Source: Clostridiales bacterium (GTDB lineage: Bacteria > Bacillota > Clostridia > Lachnospirales > Lachnospiraceae). From it: a DNA stretch of 64,000 nt. The stretch lies in assembly GCA_018372435.1 (NCBI GenBank), contig JAHAJA010000013.1, positions 1 through 64,000 on the forward strand. Reading direction: 5' to 3'. Position numbers and translations under genes: made by a program. The number at the start of each line of letters is the position of its first letter. The first letter of the stretch is position 1. The notes under the pieces are model-generated. The model made no database searches. It saw nothing but the letters and a program-made list of their open reading frames with translations, and was not told where the DNA came from. Shown here piece by piece: positions 16,714 through 25,668 of the stretch.

Positions 16714-18597
16714 ATGTCATATACGTATGAAAATTACGATGTTGTTGTCGTAGGTGCTGGACATGCAGGTTGCGAGGCAGCTTTAGCTAGTGCAAGACTA
16801 TCACTAAACACAATTATGTTTACGGTAAGCGTAGATAGTATTGCTCTGATGCCTTGTAACCCTAATATTGGGGGAAGTTCGAAGGGACACTTAGTAAAAG
16901 AGATTGATGCGCTCGGCGGCGAGATGGGTAAGAATATTGATAAAACATTCATACAATCTAAGATGTTAAACAAATCAAAGGGACCAGCAGTACATTCATT
17001 GCGTGCACAAGCAGATAAGCTAGATTATAGTAGTGAGATGAGGAAAGTTATAGAGAATACTAAAAATCTTACTGTAAAACAAGCTGAAGTATGTGAAATA
17101 TTGGTTGAGGATGGTCAGGTAGCTGGAGTTAAAACATATTCTGGCGCAATATATTCTTGTAAAGCTGTGATACTTGCAACAGGTACGTATTTAAGGTCAA
17201 GATGTATATATGGGGACGTTAGCAATTATACTGGTCCTAATGGTCTCTCATCTGCAAATCACTTAACCGATTCATTAAAGAGCTTGGGTATTGAAATGCA
17301 AAGATTCAAGACAGGTACACCAGCTAGAATCGATAAGAGATCAATTGATTTTACTAAGATGGAAGAGCAAAAGGGCGATGAGGAAATTGTTCCTTTTTCA
17401 TTCACTAATAAGCCAGAAGATATTGAGAAAGAACAGGTATCGTGTTGGTTAACCTATACCAATGAAGAGACTCATAAGATTATTAGAGAAAATCTAGATC
17501 GTTCACCATTGTATTCAGGTGATATTGAAGGTACAGGACCTAGATACTGTCCATCTATAGAGGATAAAGTGGTTCGTTTTGCAGACAAGGACAGACATCA
17601 AGTATTTATTGAGCCAGAAGGTAATTATACCAATGAGATGTATATAGGAGGAATGTCTAGTTCCTTACCTGAGGATGTTCAATACAAGATGTATCGTAGT
17701 GTTCCAGGGCTTGAGAATGCTAAGATAGTAAGAAATGCTTATGCCATTGAATATGATTGTATTAATCCAAATCAATTAAAATCTACACTTGAATTTAAGA
17801 AAATAAATGGTTTATTCAGTGGTGGACAGTTTAATGGTAGTTCTGGATATGAAGAAGCAGCGGCACAAGGTTTGGTTGCTGGTATAAATGCTGCTTTAAA
17901 AATTTTAGGAAAAGAACCTATTATATTAGATCGTTCAGAATCCTATATAGGTGTATTAATAGATGATTTAGTAACTAAGGAAAATAAAGAGCCTTATCGT
18001 ATGATGACTTCCAGATCTGAGTACCGCCTATTATTAAGACAAGATAATGCAGATTTACGATTAAGTAAAATAGGTCATAAAATTGGATTAATCAGTGATG
18101 AACGCTATGAGGGCGTTCTAATGAAAGAAAAGATGATTAAAGAAGAAATGGAACGTCTGGATAACACTAATATTGGAGCATCCAAAGAGGTACAACAGCT
18201 ACTAGAGGAAAATGGTAGTACACCACTCAAAACCGGAACGACTTTGGGTGAATTAATTCGTAGACCTGAACTTTGTTATGAAGTAATTGGACCGATTGAT
18301 AAGGAGCGTAAGGAATTGCCTAGTGATGTAATTGAACAAGTTAATATTAATATTAAGTATGAAGGTTATATCAAGAGACAATTAAAGCAAGTAGATCAGT
18401 TTAAAAAGTTAGAAGGAAAAGTAATTCCTGAGGATATTAATTATGATGATGTTCATAGTTTACGTCTTGAAGCAAAGCAGAAGTTGTCTTTAGTAAGACC
18501 GCATTCTGTAGGGCAAGCATCTAGAATAGCAGGCGTATCACCAGCAGATATTTCAGTTTTATTAGTTTATCTATCTTCCTTCCATGGAAAGAAATAA
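16714..18597 (+). CDS. mnmG: tRNA uridine-5-carboxymethylaminomethyl synthesis FAD enzyme MnmG (GidA)
   Basis: 627 aa, full length. The FAD-binding Rossmann motif is VVVGAGHAGCEAALA near the N-terminus. Further signatures are MPCNPNIGGSSKGHLVKEID, CPSIEDKVVRFADKDRHQVF and SGGQFNGSSGYEEAAAQG (short landmarks). It is the partner of MnmE, encoded 92 bp upstream, and rsmG follows 11 bp downstream. Confidence 0.97.
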   Translation: MSYTYENYDVVVVGAGHAGCEAALASARLSLNTIMFTVSVDSIALMPCNPNIGGSSKGHLVKEIDALGGEMGKNIDKTFIQSKMLNKSKGPAVHSLRAQADKLDYSSEMRKVIENTKNLTVKQAEVCEILVEDGQVAGVKTYSGAIYSCKAVILATGTYLRSRCIYGDVSNYTGPNGLSSANHLTDSLKSLGIEMQRFKTGTPARIDKRSIDFTKMEEQKGDEEIVPFSFTNKPEDIEKEQVSCWLTYTNEETHKIIRENLDRSPLYSGDIEGTGPRYCPSIEDKVVRFADKDRHQVFIEPEGNYTNEMYIGGMSSSLPEDVQYKMYRSVPGLENAKIVRNAYAIEYDCINPNQLKSTLEFKKINGLFSGGQFNGSSGYEEAAAQGLVAGINAALKILGKEPIILDRSESYIGVLIDDLVTKENKEPYRMMTSRSEYRLLLRQDNADLRLSKIGHKIGLISDERYEGVLMKEKMIKEEMERLDNTNIGASKEVQQLLEENGSTPLKTGTTLGELIRRPELCYEVIGPIDKERKELPSDVIEQVNINIKYEGYIKRQLKQVDQFKKLEGKVIPEDINYDDVHSLRLEAKQKLSLVRPHSVGQASRIAGVSPADISVLLVYLSSFHGKK

Positions 18598-18608
18598 TAG
18601 GAGAATAT

Positions 18609-19328
18609 ATGAGTAGAGAAGATATTTTAGTGCAAGCAGCAAGGGAACTTGATATTAGTCTATCAGAAATACAAGTTAAGCAGTTTATTAAATACTATGA
18701 AATACTAGTTGAATGGAATTCATTTATGAATCTTACGGGTATTACGGAGTATGAAGAAGTTGTAGTAAAACATTTCATAGATAGTTTGTTGATTGTAAGA
18801 TCCTTTGATTTATCAAGAACAGAATCGTTAATTGATGTTGGTACCGGTGCAGGTTTTCCAGGTATTCCATTAAAGATTATTTATCCAGATATCAATGTTG
18901 TTCTATTAGACTCACTAAATAAGAGAATTAAATTCTTGAATGAAGTTATTAATCAATTAGGATTAACAAAGATAGAGACCATCCACGGAAGAGCTGAGGA
19001 TTTTGGTAGGGATAAGAACTATAGAGAAAAATTTGATTTATGTGTATCAAGAGCAGTTGCTAATCTTGCAACGTTGTCAGAGTATTGCATTCCATTTGTT
19101 AAAAAGAATGGATATTTCATTCCATTTAAGTCAGGAAAGATTGCTGATGAAGTAGAAGAGGCAAAAATAGCAGTGAAAGTATTAGGTGGTAGATTAGAAG
19201 AAGTAAAGCCGTTAATGCTACCAAATACAGATATAGAGCGTTCTTTTGTTATTATACACAAGATAGAGAACACGAAAAAGATATATCCAAGAAGTGCAGG
19301 TAAACCATCCAAAGAGCCATTAAAGTAG
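18609..19328 (+). CDS. rsmG: 16S rRNA (guanine-N7)-methyltransferase RsmG (GidB)
   Basis: 239 aa SAM-dependent methylase acting on G527 of 16S rRNA (E. coli numbering). Conserved pieces are WNSFMNLTGITEYEEVVVKH, the SAM loop DVGTGAGFPGIPLKI, and SRAVANLATLSEYCIPFVK. TAGGAG precedes the ATG. It is the last gene of the conserved origin cluster. Confidence 0.96.
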   Translation: MSREDILVQAARELDISLSEIQVKQFIKYYEILVEWNSFMNLTGITEYEEVVVKHFIDSLLIVRSFDLSRTESLIDVGTGAGFPGIPLKIIYPDINVVLLDSLNKRIKFLNEVINQLGLTKIETIHGRAEDFGRDKNYREKFDLCVSRAVANLATLSEYCIPFVKKNGYFIPFKSGKIADEVEEAKIAVKVLGGRLEEVKPLMLPNTDIERSFVIIHKIENTKKIYPRSAGKPSKEPLK

Positions 19329-19381
19329 CAGTTAAAATATAATTATAAGTCTATGTCCATCCATAAGAAAGAAGGGTATCC

Positions 19382-19816
19382 GTGTTAGAGGGAAAGTATT
19401 TGTTATTTGGAGATTGTTATGATGATATTAATAAGATAAGAAAGCAATGTACTAGTACCAGTGTAGCAGATGTAATGGATAATGAAGCCCTGCATGTTAT
19501 TGTGTATGAAGATAAGCAGCCAATAGCATGTGGACGCATGTTAATTAGTGAAGACAGATATATATTCGATCATATCTATGTAATCAAAGAAAAGAGAAAT
19601 AATAAAATCGGTGATTTTACAATGAGACTTTTAATTGAAAAAGCTAATTTAATGTGTGCGAAAGAGATTATAGTATTTTGTGAAGAAAATAATAAAATGT
19701 TTTTTGAATCATTAGGCTTTTTAGAAAGTAAAGAACCATCCAATGTTAATATGGAAGGTATTAAGATGTGTTTAGAACTAGATATTTTTTTAAATAGTAA
19801 AAAGTGTTGCAAATAA
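19382..19816 (+). CDS. GNAT-family N-acetyltransferase
   Basis: 144 aa. The fold order is visible: an ALHVIVYEDKQPIACGRMLI strand pair, HIYVIKEKRNNKIGDFTMRLLIEKA (motif A with the R-N-K-IG acetyl-CoA loop), then FFESLGF near the end, a common GNAT C-terminal motif. The start is GTG at 19382. The substrate is unknown. It lies 53 bp after rsmG and a bidirectional terminator follows. Confidence 0.75.
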   Translation: MLEGKYLLFGDCYDDINKIRKQCTSTSVADVMDNEALHVIVYEDKQPIACGRMLISEDRYIFDHIYVIKEKRNNKIGDFTMRLLIEKANLMCAKEIIVFCEENNKMFFESLGFLESKEPSNVNMEGIKMCLELDIFLNSKKCCK

Positions 19817-19853
19817 AAATTATAAAAACTGATAAAATATTGGAGTAAAAAAG

Positions 19854-19890
19854 AAATGTTGGGACTTCTGTATATTAGTCCCAACATTTT
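19854..19890. terminator. Bidirectional terminator between convergent genes
   Basis: AAATGTTGGGACT and AGTCCCAACATTT form a perfect 13-bp stem with a 10-nt loop. T-rich tails follow on both strands. It serves the acetyltransferase from the left and the hydrolase from the right. Confidence 0.85.
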
Positions 19891-19945
19891 CTTGTTTACA
19901 TATATAAACAAATTAGTTATTATATATAACGCTTGAATTATAGTG

Positions 19946-20893
19946 TTATATAAATATAGATATATAATTACATAATTGATCAGGATTTTCAATCCAAGGT
20001 AAGCCCTTAGAATTTGATATTATAGCTGTCTCTATAGAGGAATTTAATTCCACATATTCGTTAAAAATCTCTTTATAATTAGAATATCCTTCGCCAGTAA
20101 CAAAGTAAATACTATTATTAATTGATTTTAATGCATGTGTAACATTTAGATTCGTATAGTAATATCGAATACTAACATCAACATACTTGGATGTTTCCCC
20201 ATTTAGATGAGCAGCTTCAATCCTAGATAGAATATAGTTCCTTGTTATAATAGTAGGCTTAACAACTTGACTTATCAACTTCTTTGAGAGCCATGTATTA
20301 CTATAAAGGAGATTAAAGATACTTGTACCAATAATAGAAGATTCTAATAACGTTTTATTTATCTTATTATTTTTATTTGGTACACGGTTTAATGTTTTGA
20401 TACTTGGAGTATTAACAAACATTAATTTATCTATAATATCTGGATTGTAATTGCAAACAGTAAGACCTATAGTAGTTGATTTACCTACACATACTAAGTT
20501 GGTTTTCTGTTTTATAACAGAAGTGATAAAATCGGTTATTAACTGAACGAATAAGAAATTGGTATAAGTCATTTTAGGTTTATCTGATTTACCAAAACCG
20601 ATTAAATCTATTGTATAAACAGTATAATTTTTTTCTAGCTTACTAATAAGTGATTTAAATTCATAACTAGATTGACTTGCATCTAGGTCATGAATCAGTA
20701 AAATAGGAGTACCTTGTCCATTCTTTGTATAATAGACTTGTCCAAATCGCCACTTAAAATAATTACTATTTGGTAAATATAATTTTTCATATTTTGAAGA
20801 AAAATAAAAAATTAATTTATTAATACATATGTTAATTGTGGTGATAGCTAATATAGCTAACAAAGCTATGGAAAACTTTTTATTTTTTTTCAA
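19946..20893 (-). CDS. Alpha/beta-hydrolase with N-terminal membrane anchor
   Basis: 315 aa. One hydrophobic segment (about 8-32) could anchor it or export it. The fold then shows PILLIHDLDASQSSYEF (oxyanion-hole HD in place of HG), YTIDLIGFGKSDKP, and VCVGKSTTIGLTV where the nucleophile elbow GxSxG is expected; here it reads G-K-S-T-T, so the second Gly is missing. Lachnospiraceae carry similar membrane-associated hydrolases. The substrate is unknown. The start is TTG with a GAGGG SD. Confidence 0.7.
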   Translation of the reverse strand: MKKNKKFSIALLAILAITTINICINKLIFYFSSKYEKLYLPNSNYFKWRFGQVYYTKNGQGTPILLIHDLDASQSSYEFKSLISKLEKNYTVYTIDLIGFGKSDKPKMTYTNFLFVQLITDFITSVIKQKTNLVCVGKSTTIGLTVCNYNPDIIDKLMFVNTPSIKTLNRVPNKNNKINKTLLESSIIGTSIFNLLYSNTWLSKKLISQVVKPTIITRNYILSRIEAAHLNGETSKYVDVSIRYYYTNLNVTHALKSINNSIYFVTGEGYSNYKEIFNEYVELNSSIETAIISNSKGLPWIENPDQLCNYISIFI

Positions 20894-21301
20894 TATATTA
20901 TCCCTCTTTCTAAAGTAAATTAAATGAAAGTATTTAACTAGAACTATTATATATCTTAACTTGATTGTTTCTCTTAATTTATATTATATGCTAAATTGTT
21001 AGGACTTACAATTGATTTTTAAAGTTTAGGAGATTATATATGAATTATTCTTATTAAGAGTTGTATTAAAATAAAAAGTATACTAAATTGGAATCAATAA
21101 AGTCGAAATTTATCTAATTTGAAAAAATAATAAATAAAAATAAATTATGTGCAAAAAATTCCTTTAATAATTTGGATTTCTGTTATATTATAGTATATAT
21201 ACTGTTATAAAGTGGTACTTATTTAGCAATAATTATAGTTTGCTTAATTGTATGAATAATTTTACAAAAATAAATAACAGTTAATAAAGTGAGGTAATCT
21301 A
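20894..21301. other. AT-rich divergent intergenic region
   Basis: 408 bp between the divergent hydrolase and sensor-kinase genes, over 75% A+T. It contains a 12-bp palindrome AGTATATATACT near 21193-21206, which may lie in the kinase promoter. I see no gene or RNA. Confidence 0.4.
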
Positions 21302-22363
21302 GTGGAAAACATTAGCAAAAATGAAAATACATTAGTACAGAGTACCCTAAGCGAAATAGCCGAAAGTTTATTAATAAGTGTAAAGAAGGAAAAAAACTCT
21401 TTGTTAATATCTATTCATGAGATGCAAACCAATATAGATATATTACAGAAGAAAATAGTAACTTATTATAGAGATCAAAGTGAAAAGAACAGTGATTTAT
21501 TTAAAGCAAATTATGGACAAACCAACAATGAATGCAAAATTATGGAAAACAGTTTAAAAGATGAACAAAAGAGAATGGAAGAAATGCAAAAAGAATATAA
21601 TAAAGCTTTATCAAAAGAACAGGATTTATCTAGACTAAATGATCATTTAAAGATAGACAAAGTATGTAATTCACACAGATTGGATGGTGGATTGTATGAT
21701 GATGTCAACGGACTGAAATTGTTAGAAACGCAAGAAATAGAGAGAAAACGTATTGCCAGAGAATTACATGATTCAACAGTACAAAATCTAACTAATTTAG
21801 TTCATAAAACAGAACTCTGTACCAAATTAGTTGATATAGATCCAATACGTGCAAAGCTAGAATTACAAACAATGATAAGCACAATAAAGACAACGATAAA
21901 TGATATGAGGAATATTATATATGATTTACGTCCTATGTCATTAGAAGATTTAGGGCTAGTTATAACAGTAAAAAGATATATAAAACAATTTATTGATAGT
22001 ACAAAAATAAAAGTGGTTTTAAATGTTGAAAATGAAAAACAAATCAATTCTGATATCATTGATTTAACTTTATTTAGGATTATTCAGGAAGCTTGTAATA
22101 ATGCAATGAAGCATGCGGAGGCAACTGTAATATATATAGATTTAAAATATAGAGAAAACTGTATCGAGTTGATCATCGAAGATAATGGTTGTGGTTTTGA
22201 GCAATACATGCGTAAGGAAGATCAATATGTAACAAATAATTCCCTATCTGGTTTTGGATTATCCATGATGAAAGAAAGAGTAGGACTTTTGTCTGGGAAA
22301 CTAGAAATAGCATCGGCTATTAACAAGGGAACAAAAATAAGTGTGTGTGTACCAATCAATTAA
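21302..22363 (+). CDS. DegS-like soluble sensor histidine kinase
   Basis: 353 aa. There is no membrane segment. The first 130 residues are coiled coil, as in DegS. The HisKA_3 dimerization domain has the phospho-acceptor H156 in RIARELHDSTVQNL. The GHKL ATPase domain has EACNNAMKHA, EDNGCGFE and GFGLSMMKERV. The start is GTG with GAGGTAATCTA upstream. It is followed by a NarL/DegU-type response regulator, 31 bp away, so they form a two-component pair. The stimulus is unknown. Confidence 0.85.
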   Translation: MENISKNENTLVQSTLSEIAESLLISVKKEKNSLLISIHEMQTNIDILQKKIVTYYRDQSEKNSDLFKANYGQTNNECKIMENSLKDEQKRMEEMQKEYNKALSKEQDLSRLNDHLKIDKVCNSHRLDGGLYDDVNGLKLLETQEIERKRIARELHDSTVQNLTNLVHKTELCTKLVDIDPIRAKLELQTMISTIKTTINDMRNIIYDLRPMSLEDLGLVITVKRYIKQFIDSTKIKVVLNVENEKQINSDIIDLTLFRIIQEACNNAMKHAEATVIYIDLKYRENCIELIIEDNGCGFEQYMRKEDQYVTNNSLSGFGLSMMKERVGLLSGKLEIASAINKGTKISVCVPIN

Positions 22364-22394
22364 CTATAGAATTATTTTTAAAGGAGAGCATAGG

Positions 22395-23039
22395 ATGGAA
22401 CCTGTAAATATTATTATTATTGATGATCATTCGTTGGTTAGAGAAGGAATTAAACAATTACTTGAGTTAGATGGAGATATTAAAGTTAAAGGGGAAGCTG
22501 GTAACGGTGAAGAAGGGATTGAGTTAATCAAAAATACTAATCCAGATGTAGTATTGCTTGATATTAATATGCCAATTATGAATGGTCTTCAGATGTTACA
22601 AAAACTGAAAGAATATAACATAAAAGTGAAGGTATTAATATTAACAATTCATAATGAGATTGAATACTTGGCAAAAGCAGTCGAGATTGGAATTAATGGT
22701 TATGTATTAAAAGACTCTGATTCCGAAGTATTAAAGAAGGCAATATTTACAATTAATGATGGTGAAACATATATACAACCTAATTTGGCTCCTTTATTAA
22801 ATGAGAAACTTACTTATCAAGAAGAGAATGCTGCTATAAATGATCTTACAAAAAGGGAAGTAGAAGTACTAAAACTTTTAGCGGAAGGGTTGTTCAATAA
22901 AGAAATAGCATATAAATTATCTATTAGTGAAAAGACGGTAAAGAATCATGTGTCAAATATATTTAGAAAGATTGAAGTATTTGATCGTACACAGGCAGCA
23001 GTATTTGCAATTAAAAATAATTTAGTTGATATATTTTAG
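22395..23039 (+). CDS. DegU-like LuxR-family response regulator
   Basis: 214 aa. The receiver domain shows IIDDHSLVREG (acidic pair), phospho-acceptor D56 in LLDINMPIMNG, and K near 105 in YVLKDSD. The LuxR HTH is LTKREVEVLKLLAEGLFNKEIA followed by EKTVKNHVSNIFRKI. The start is moved from the longer GTG to the ATG at 22395, which has AAGGAGA 7 nt upstream. Its partner is the kinase just upstream. Confidence 0.88.
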   Translation: MEPVNIIIIDDHSLVREGIKQLLELDGDIKVKGEAGNGEEGIELIKNTNPDVVLLDINMPIMNGLQMLQKLKEYNIKVKVLILTIHNEIEYLAKAVEIGINGYVLKDSDSEVLKKAIFTINDGETYIQPNLAPLLNEKLTYQEENAAINDLTKREVEVLKLLAEGLFNKEIAYKLSISEKTVKNHVSNIFRKIEVFDRTQAAVFAIKNNLVDIF

Positions 23040-23094
23040 TTTAAATAAATATATTATTAATAGTAGATAATAGTTAAATAAAATTATTCACGTA

Positions 23095-23132
23095 ACTACC
23101 CTCAAGTATATCTTGGGGGTAGTAGTCTTTTG
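23095..23132 (+). terminator. Terminator after the response regulator
   Basis: CTACCCTCAAG and CTTGGGGGTAG pair (one G-T) around a short loop; a T-containing tail follows. Confidence 0.65.
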
Positions 23133-23177
23133 ATATTATAAGTTTTATGTTTATTAGTTATATATATTTATATATAT

Positions 23178-23209
23178 ATTTATTTATTTATTTATTTATT
23201 TATTTATTT
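23178..23209 (+). repeat. (TTTA)n microsatellite
   Basis: About eight near-perfect TTTA/TATT units, preceded by a TATATA tract (23161-23177). It lies 50 bp before a parS site and may vary in length between strains. Confidence 0.8.
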
Positions 23210-23257
23210 TAGTTGAAAATAATTGTAAAAATGTATATAGCTTTTTTATAATAAGAA

Positions 23258-23273
23258 TGTTTCACGTGAAACA
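23258..23273. promoter_or_regulatory. parS centromere site 1
   Basis: TGTTTCACGTGAAACA is a perfect 16-bp match to the bacterial parS consensus, the loading site of the ParB CTP-dependent clamp. It is 115 bp upstream of parA. Confidence 0.95.
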
Positions 23274-23387
23274 TTTTATGTATGTTAGTTGATTACTATT
23301 TATAAAAATGCTATAATTAGTATTGTTATTTTGATATACTTAAGTAAAGTAAAAAAACATTCACATTACAAATTTGGAGGTGGAAGA

Positions 23388-24155
23388 ATGGGAAGAATAA
23401 TAGCAGTTGCTAATCAAAAAGGTGGAGTTGGTAAAACAACAACCGCTATTAATTTATCGGCATGTTTAGCAGAACAGGGAATGAAAGTATTAACTATTGA
23501 TATTGATCCACAGGGAAATACTTCGAGTGGATTAGGTATTGATAAGAATAATTTAGAAAACACTGTGTATGAATTGATGATTGGCAGTTGTGAATTAGAA
23601 GATTGCATTATACCAAGTGTATGTGAAGACTTATATGTTCTACCATCCAATGTAAATTTAGCAGGAGCAGAAATTGAATTAATAGGTATTAATGACAAAG
23701 AGTATATACTAAAATCTTATATTGATAAAATTAAGGATAACTATGATTTTATTATTATTGACTGCCCTCCTTCACTAAATACGTTGACGGTAAACGCTAT
23801 GACAACTGCAGATACAGTTCTTGTACCAATTCAGTGTGAATACTATGCATTAGAAGGTCTAACTCAGCTAATACATACTATTAACTTAGTCAGAGAAAGA
23901 TTAAACCCTGATTTAGAAATTGAAGGTGTGGTTTTTACAATGTACGATGCTAGAACAAATTTATCGTTACAAGTTGTAGAAAACGTAAAGGAAAATTTAA
24001 AACAGAACATATATAAATCAATAATTCCTAGAAATGTACGTCTTGCAGAGGCACCTAGTCATGGAAAGCCTATTAATATATATGATCCAAAATCAGCAGG
24101 AGCTGATGGATATAGATATTTAGCACGAGAAGTAATAGAGAGAGGTGAAGGTTAA
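23388..24155 (+). CDS. parA: Chromosome partitioning ATPase ParA/Soj
   Basis: 255 aa. The deviant Walker A is KGGVGKTT near residue 11, Walker A' is DIDPQGN, and Walker B is FIIIDCPPSL. With ParB-parS it helps origin segregation and regulates DnaA. The start is placed at 23388 because GGAGGTGG lies 6 nt upstream and the 33-residue extension from the earlier start is not part of the family. parB follows directly. Confidence 0.96.
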   Translation: MGRIIAVANQKGGVGKTTTAINLSACLAEQGMKVLTIDIDPQGNTSSGLGIDKNNLENTVYELMIGSCELEDCIIPSVCEDLYVLPSNVNLAGAEIELIGINDKEYILKSYIDKIKDNYDFIIIDCPPSLNTLTVNAMTTADTVLVPIQCEYYALEGLTQLIHTINLVRERLNPDLEIEGVVFTMYDARTNLSLQVVENVKENLKQNIYKSIIPRNVRLAEAPSHGKPINIYDPKSAGADGYRYLAREVIERGEG

Positions 24156-25073
24156 GTGGTAGCAGGAAGTAGAGGGCTAGGAAAAGGTCTTGATTCAATG
24201 ATTCCTCAAAAGGTTATGCAAACTAAAGATAATAAAACAGATATAAGAGCAAAAAAGAATGAGGACAATGTTTCACGTGAAACATTAATTAATATTAATC
24301 AAATCGAACCAAATAAATCACAACCTAGAAGAAATTTTAATGAAGATTCTCTCCATGAATTAGCAGACTCTATTAAGTTATATGGTATAATACAGCCTTT
24401 AATATTACAAAAAAGGGACAAGTATTATGAAATTATAGCTGGAGAAAGAAGATGGAGAGCAGCTAAGGTTGCAGGTCTTAAAGAAGTACCTGCTATAGTC
24501 AAGGATTATAGCTCACAAGAGATTGTGGAGATAGCACTTATAGAGAATATACAAAGGGAAGATTTAAATCCAATAGAGGAAGCTATTGCATTTCAAAAAC
24601 TAATTAATGAATATAAATTAAAACAAGATGAAGTAGCAGAGCGTGTATCTAAGAGCAGAACAGCTATAGCAAACTCTATGAGATTATTAAAGCTTGATCA
24701 ACGTGTTCAACAAATGCTGATTGATGATATGATATCAAGTGGACATGCTAGAGCATTAATTACCCTTGAAGATGGAGAAATTCAATATCAAATAGCAACC
24801 AAAATCTTTGATGAAAAGCTAAGTGTTCGTGAGACAGAAAAACTTGTTAAAAAGCTATTAGAACCAGTTAAACAAGAAGAACAAGATAAAGGTAAAGACT
24901 TGAGTTTTATCTATCATGATATTGAAGAAAAAATTAAAGAGATTATAGGAAGTAAAGTTCAAGTTAAACAGAAGACAGAAGATAAAGGTAAAATTGAAAT
25001 TGAATACTATTCAAAAGATGAGTTTGAACGTATAATTGAATTATTTCAAACAATTAAGAAAAATCAAAGGTAA
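24156..25073 (+). CDS. parB: Chromosome partitioning protein ParB/Spo0J
   Basis: 305 aa. The CTP-binding ParB/Srx domain includes IEPNKSQPRRNF and GERRWRAAKVAGL. The HTH for parS binding is near EVAERVSKSRTAIANSMRLL, and the dimerization domain is C-terminal (IEYYSKDEFERIIELF). The start is GTG, contiguous with the parA stop. A perfect parS lies inside its coding sequence. Confidence 0.96.
   Translation: MVAGSRGLGKGLDSMIPQKVMQTKDNKTDIRAKKNEDNVSRETLININQIEPNKSQPRRNFNEDSLHELADSIKLYGIIQPLILQKRDKYYEIIAGERRWRAAKVAGLKEVPAIVKDYSSQEIVEIALIENIQREDLNPIEEAIAFQKLINEYKLKQDEVAERVSKSRTAIANSMRLLKLDQRVQQMLIDDMISSGHARALITLEDGEIQYQIATKIFDEKLSVRETEKLVKKLLEPVKQEEQDKGKDLSFIYHDIEEKIKEIIGSKVQVKQKTEDKGKIEIEYYSKDEFERIIELFQTIKKNQR
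24269..24284. promoter_or_regulatory. parS centromere site 2, inside parB
   Basis: A second perfect TGTTTCACGTGAAACA lies in the variable linker before the ParB core, where it encodes part of NVSRETLIN. A parS inside parB is well known in Bacillus-type chromosomes. Confidence 0.95.
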
Positions 25074-25090
25074 TAGGCTAGGAGATAATT

Positions 25091-25603
25091 ATGGAAGTAT
25101 TTGATAGTGTAGGGTTAGATATAGGTTATGTGCTGTTGGGATCAATGGGAGTAACATTGATTATAGGTATTCTATGTATTGTATTGATGTGTAAAATTCA
25201 CTCATTAAAGAAAAAGTATAGAAGTTTTATGTCTGGAAGTACAATGGAAAGTATGGAGGACGAAATCACTAAGAGATTTCAAGAAATAAGTAATTTACAA
25301 AAAGAAACAAAAGAAGTGAAAAATCGCGTTGTTCGTATTGAAGATACCTTAAAAGTGGTTTATCAAAAAGTAGGTATTGTCAAATATGATGCATTTAGTG
25401 AAATGGGTGGAAAGCTAAGCTTTGTATTAGCTTTATTAACAGAAGAGAATGATGGTTTCTTATTAAATTCTATGCATAGTAGTAGAGAAGGATGTTACAC
25501 ATATATCAAAGAGATTATTAAAGGTGAGTCGTTTGTTATATTATCCGAGGAAGAAAAGCTAGCTCTAAAACAAGCAATTGAAAGCAAGAACTTACATGCT
25601 TAA
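25091..25603 (+). CDS. DUF4446 family membrane protein
   Basis: 170 aa. One N-terminal TM (about 12-34), a coiled coil (about 55-95), then the conserved VKYDAFSEMGGKLSFVLALL and LNSMHSSREGCYTYIKEI segment that defines the family. The function is not known. The gene is regularly found next to parAB in Clostridia and here follows parB by 17 bp with a good SD, so an envelope or segregation link is plausible but unproven. Confidence 0.85.
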   Translation: MEVFDSVGLDIGYVLLGSMGVTLIIGILCIVLMCKIHSLKKKYRSFMSGSTMESMEDEITKRFQEISNLQKETKEVKNRVVRIEDTLKVVYQKVGIVKYDAFSEMGGKLSFVLALLTEENDGFLLNSMHSSREGCYTYIKEIIKGESFVILSEEEKLALKQAIESKNLHA

Positions 25604-25668
25604 TTAGGATAGTACTATGGTATTGTTGATAATAGTTTAACAATACAATATAGTATTAGGGTGATTAA

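Noticed and set aside
23178..23209. TTTA tract as a phase-variable promoter
   Set aside because: It is not placed between recognisable -35 and -10 boxes or in a coding frame, so only a length polymorphism is suggested.
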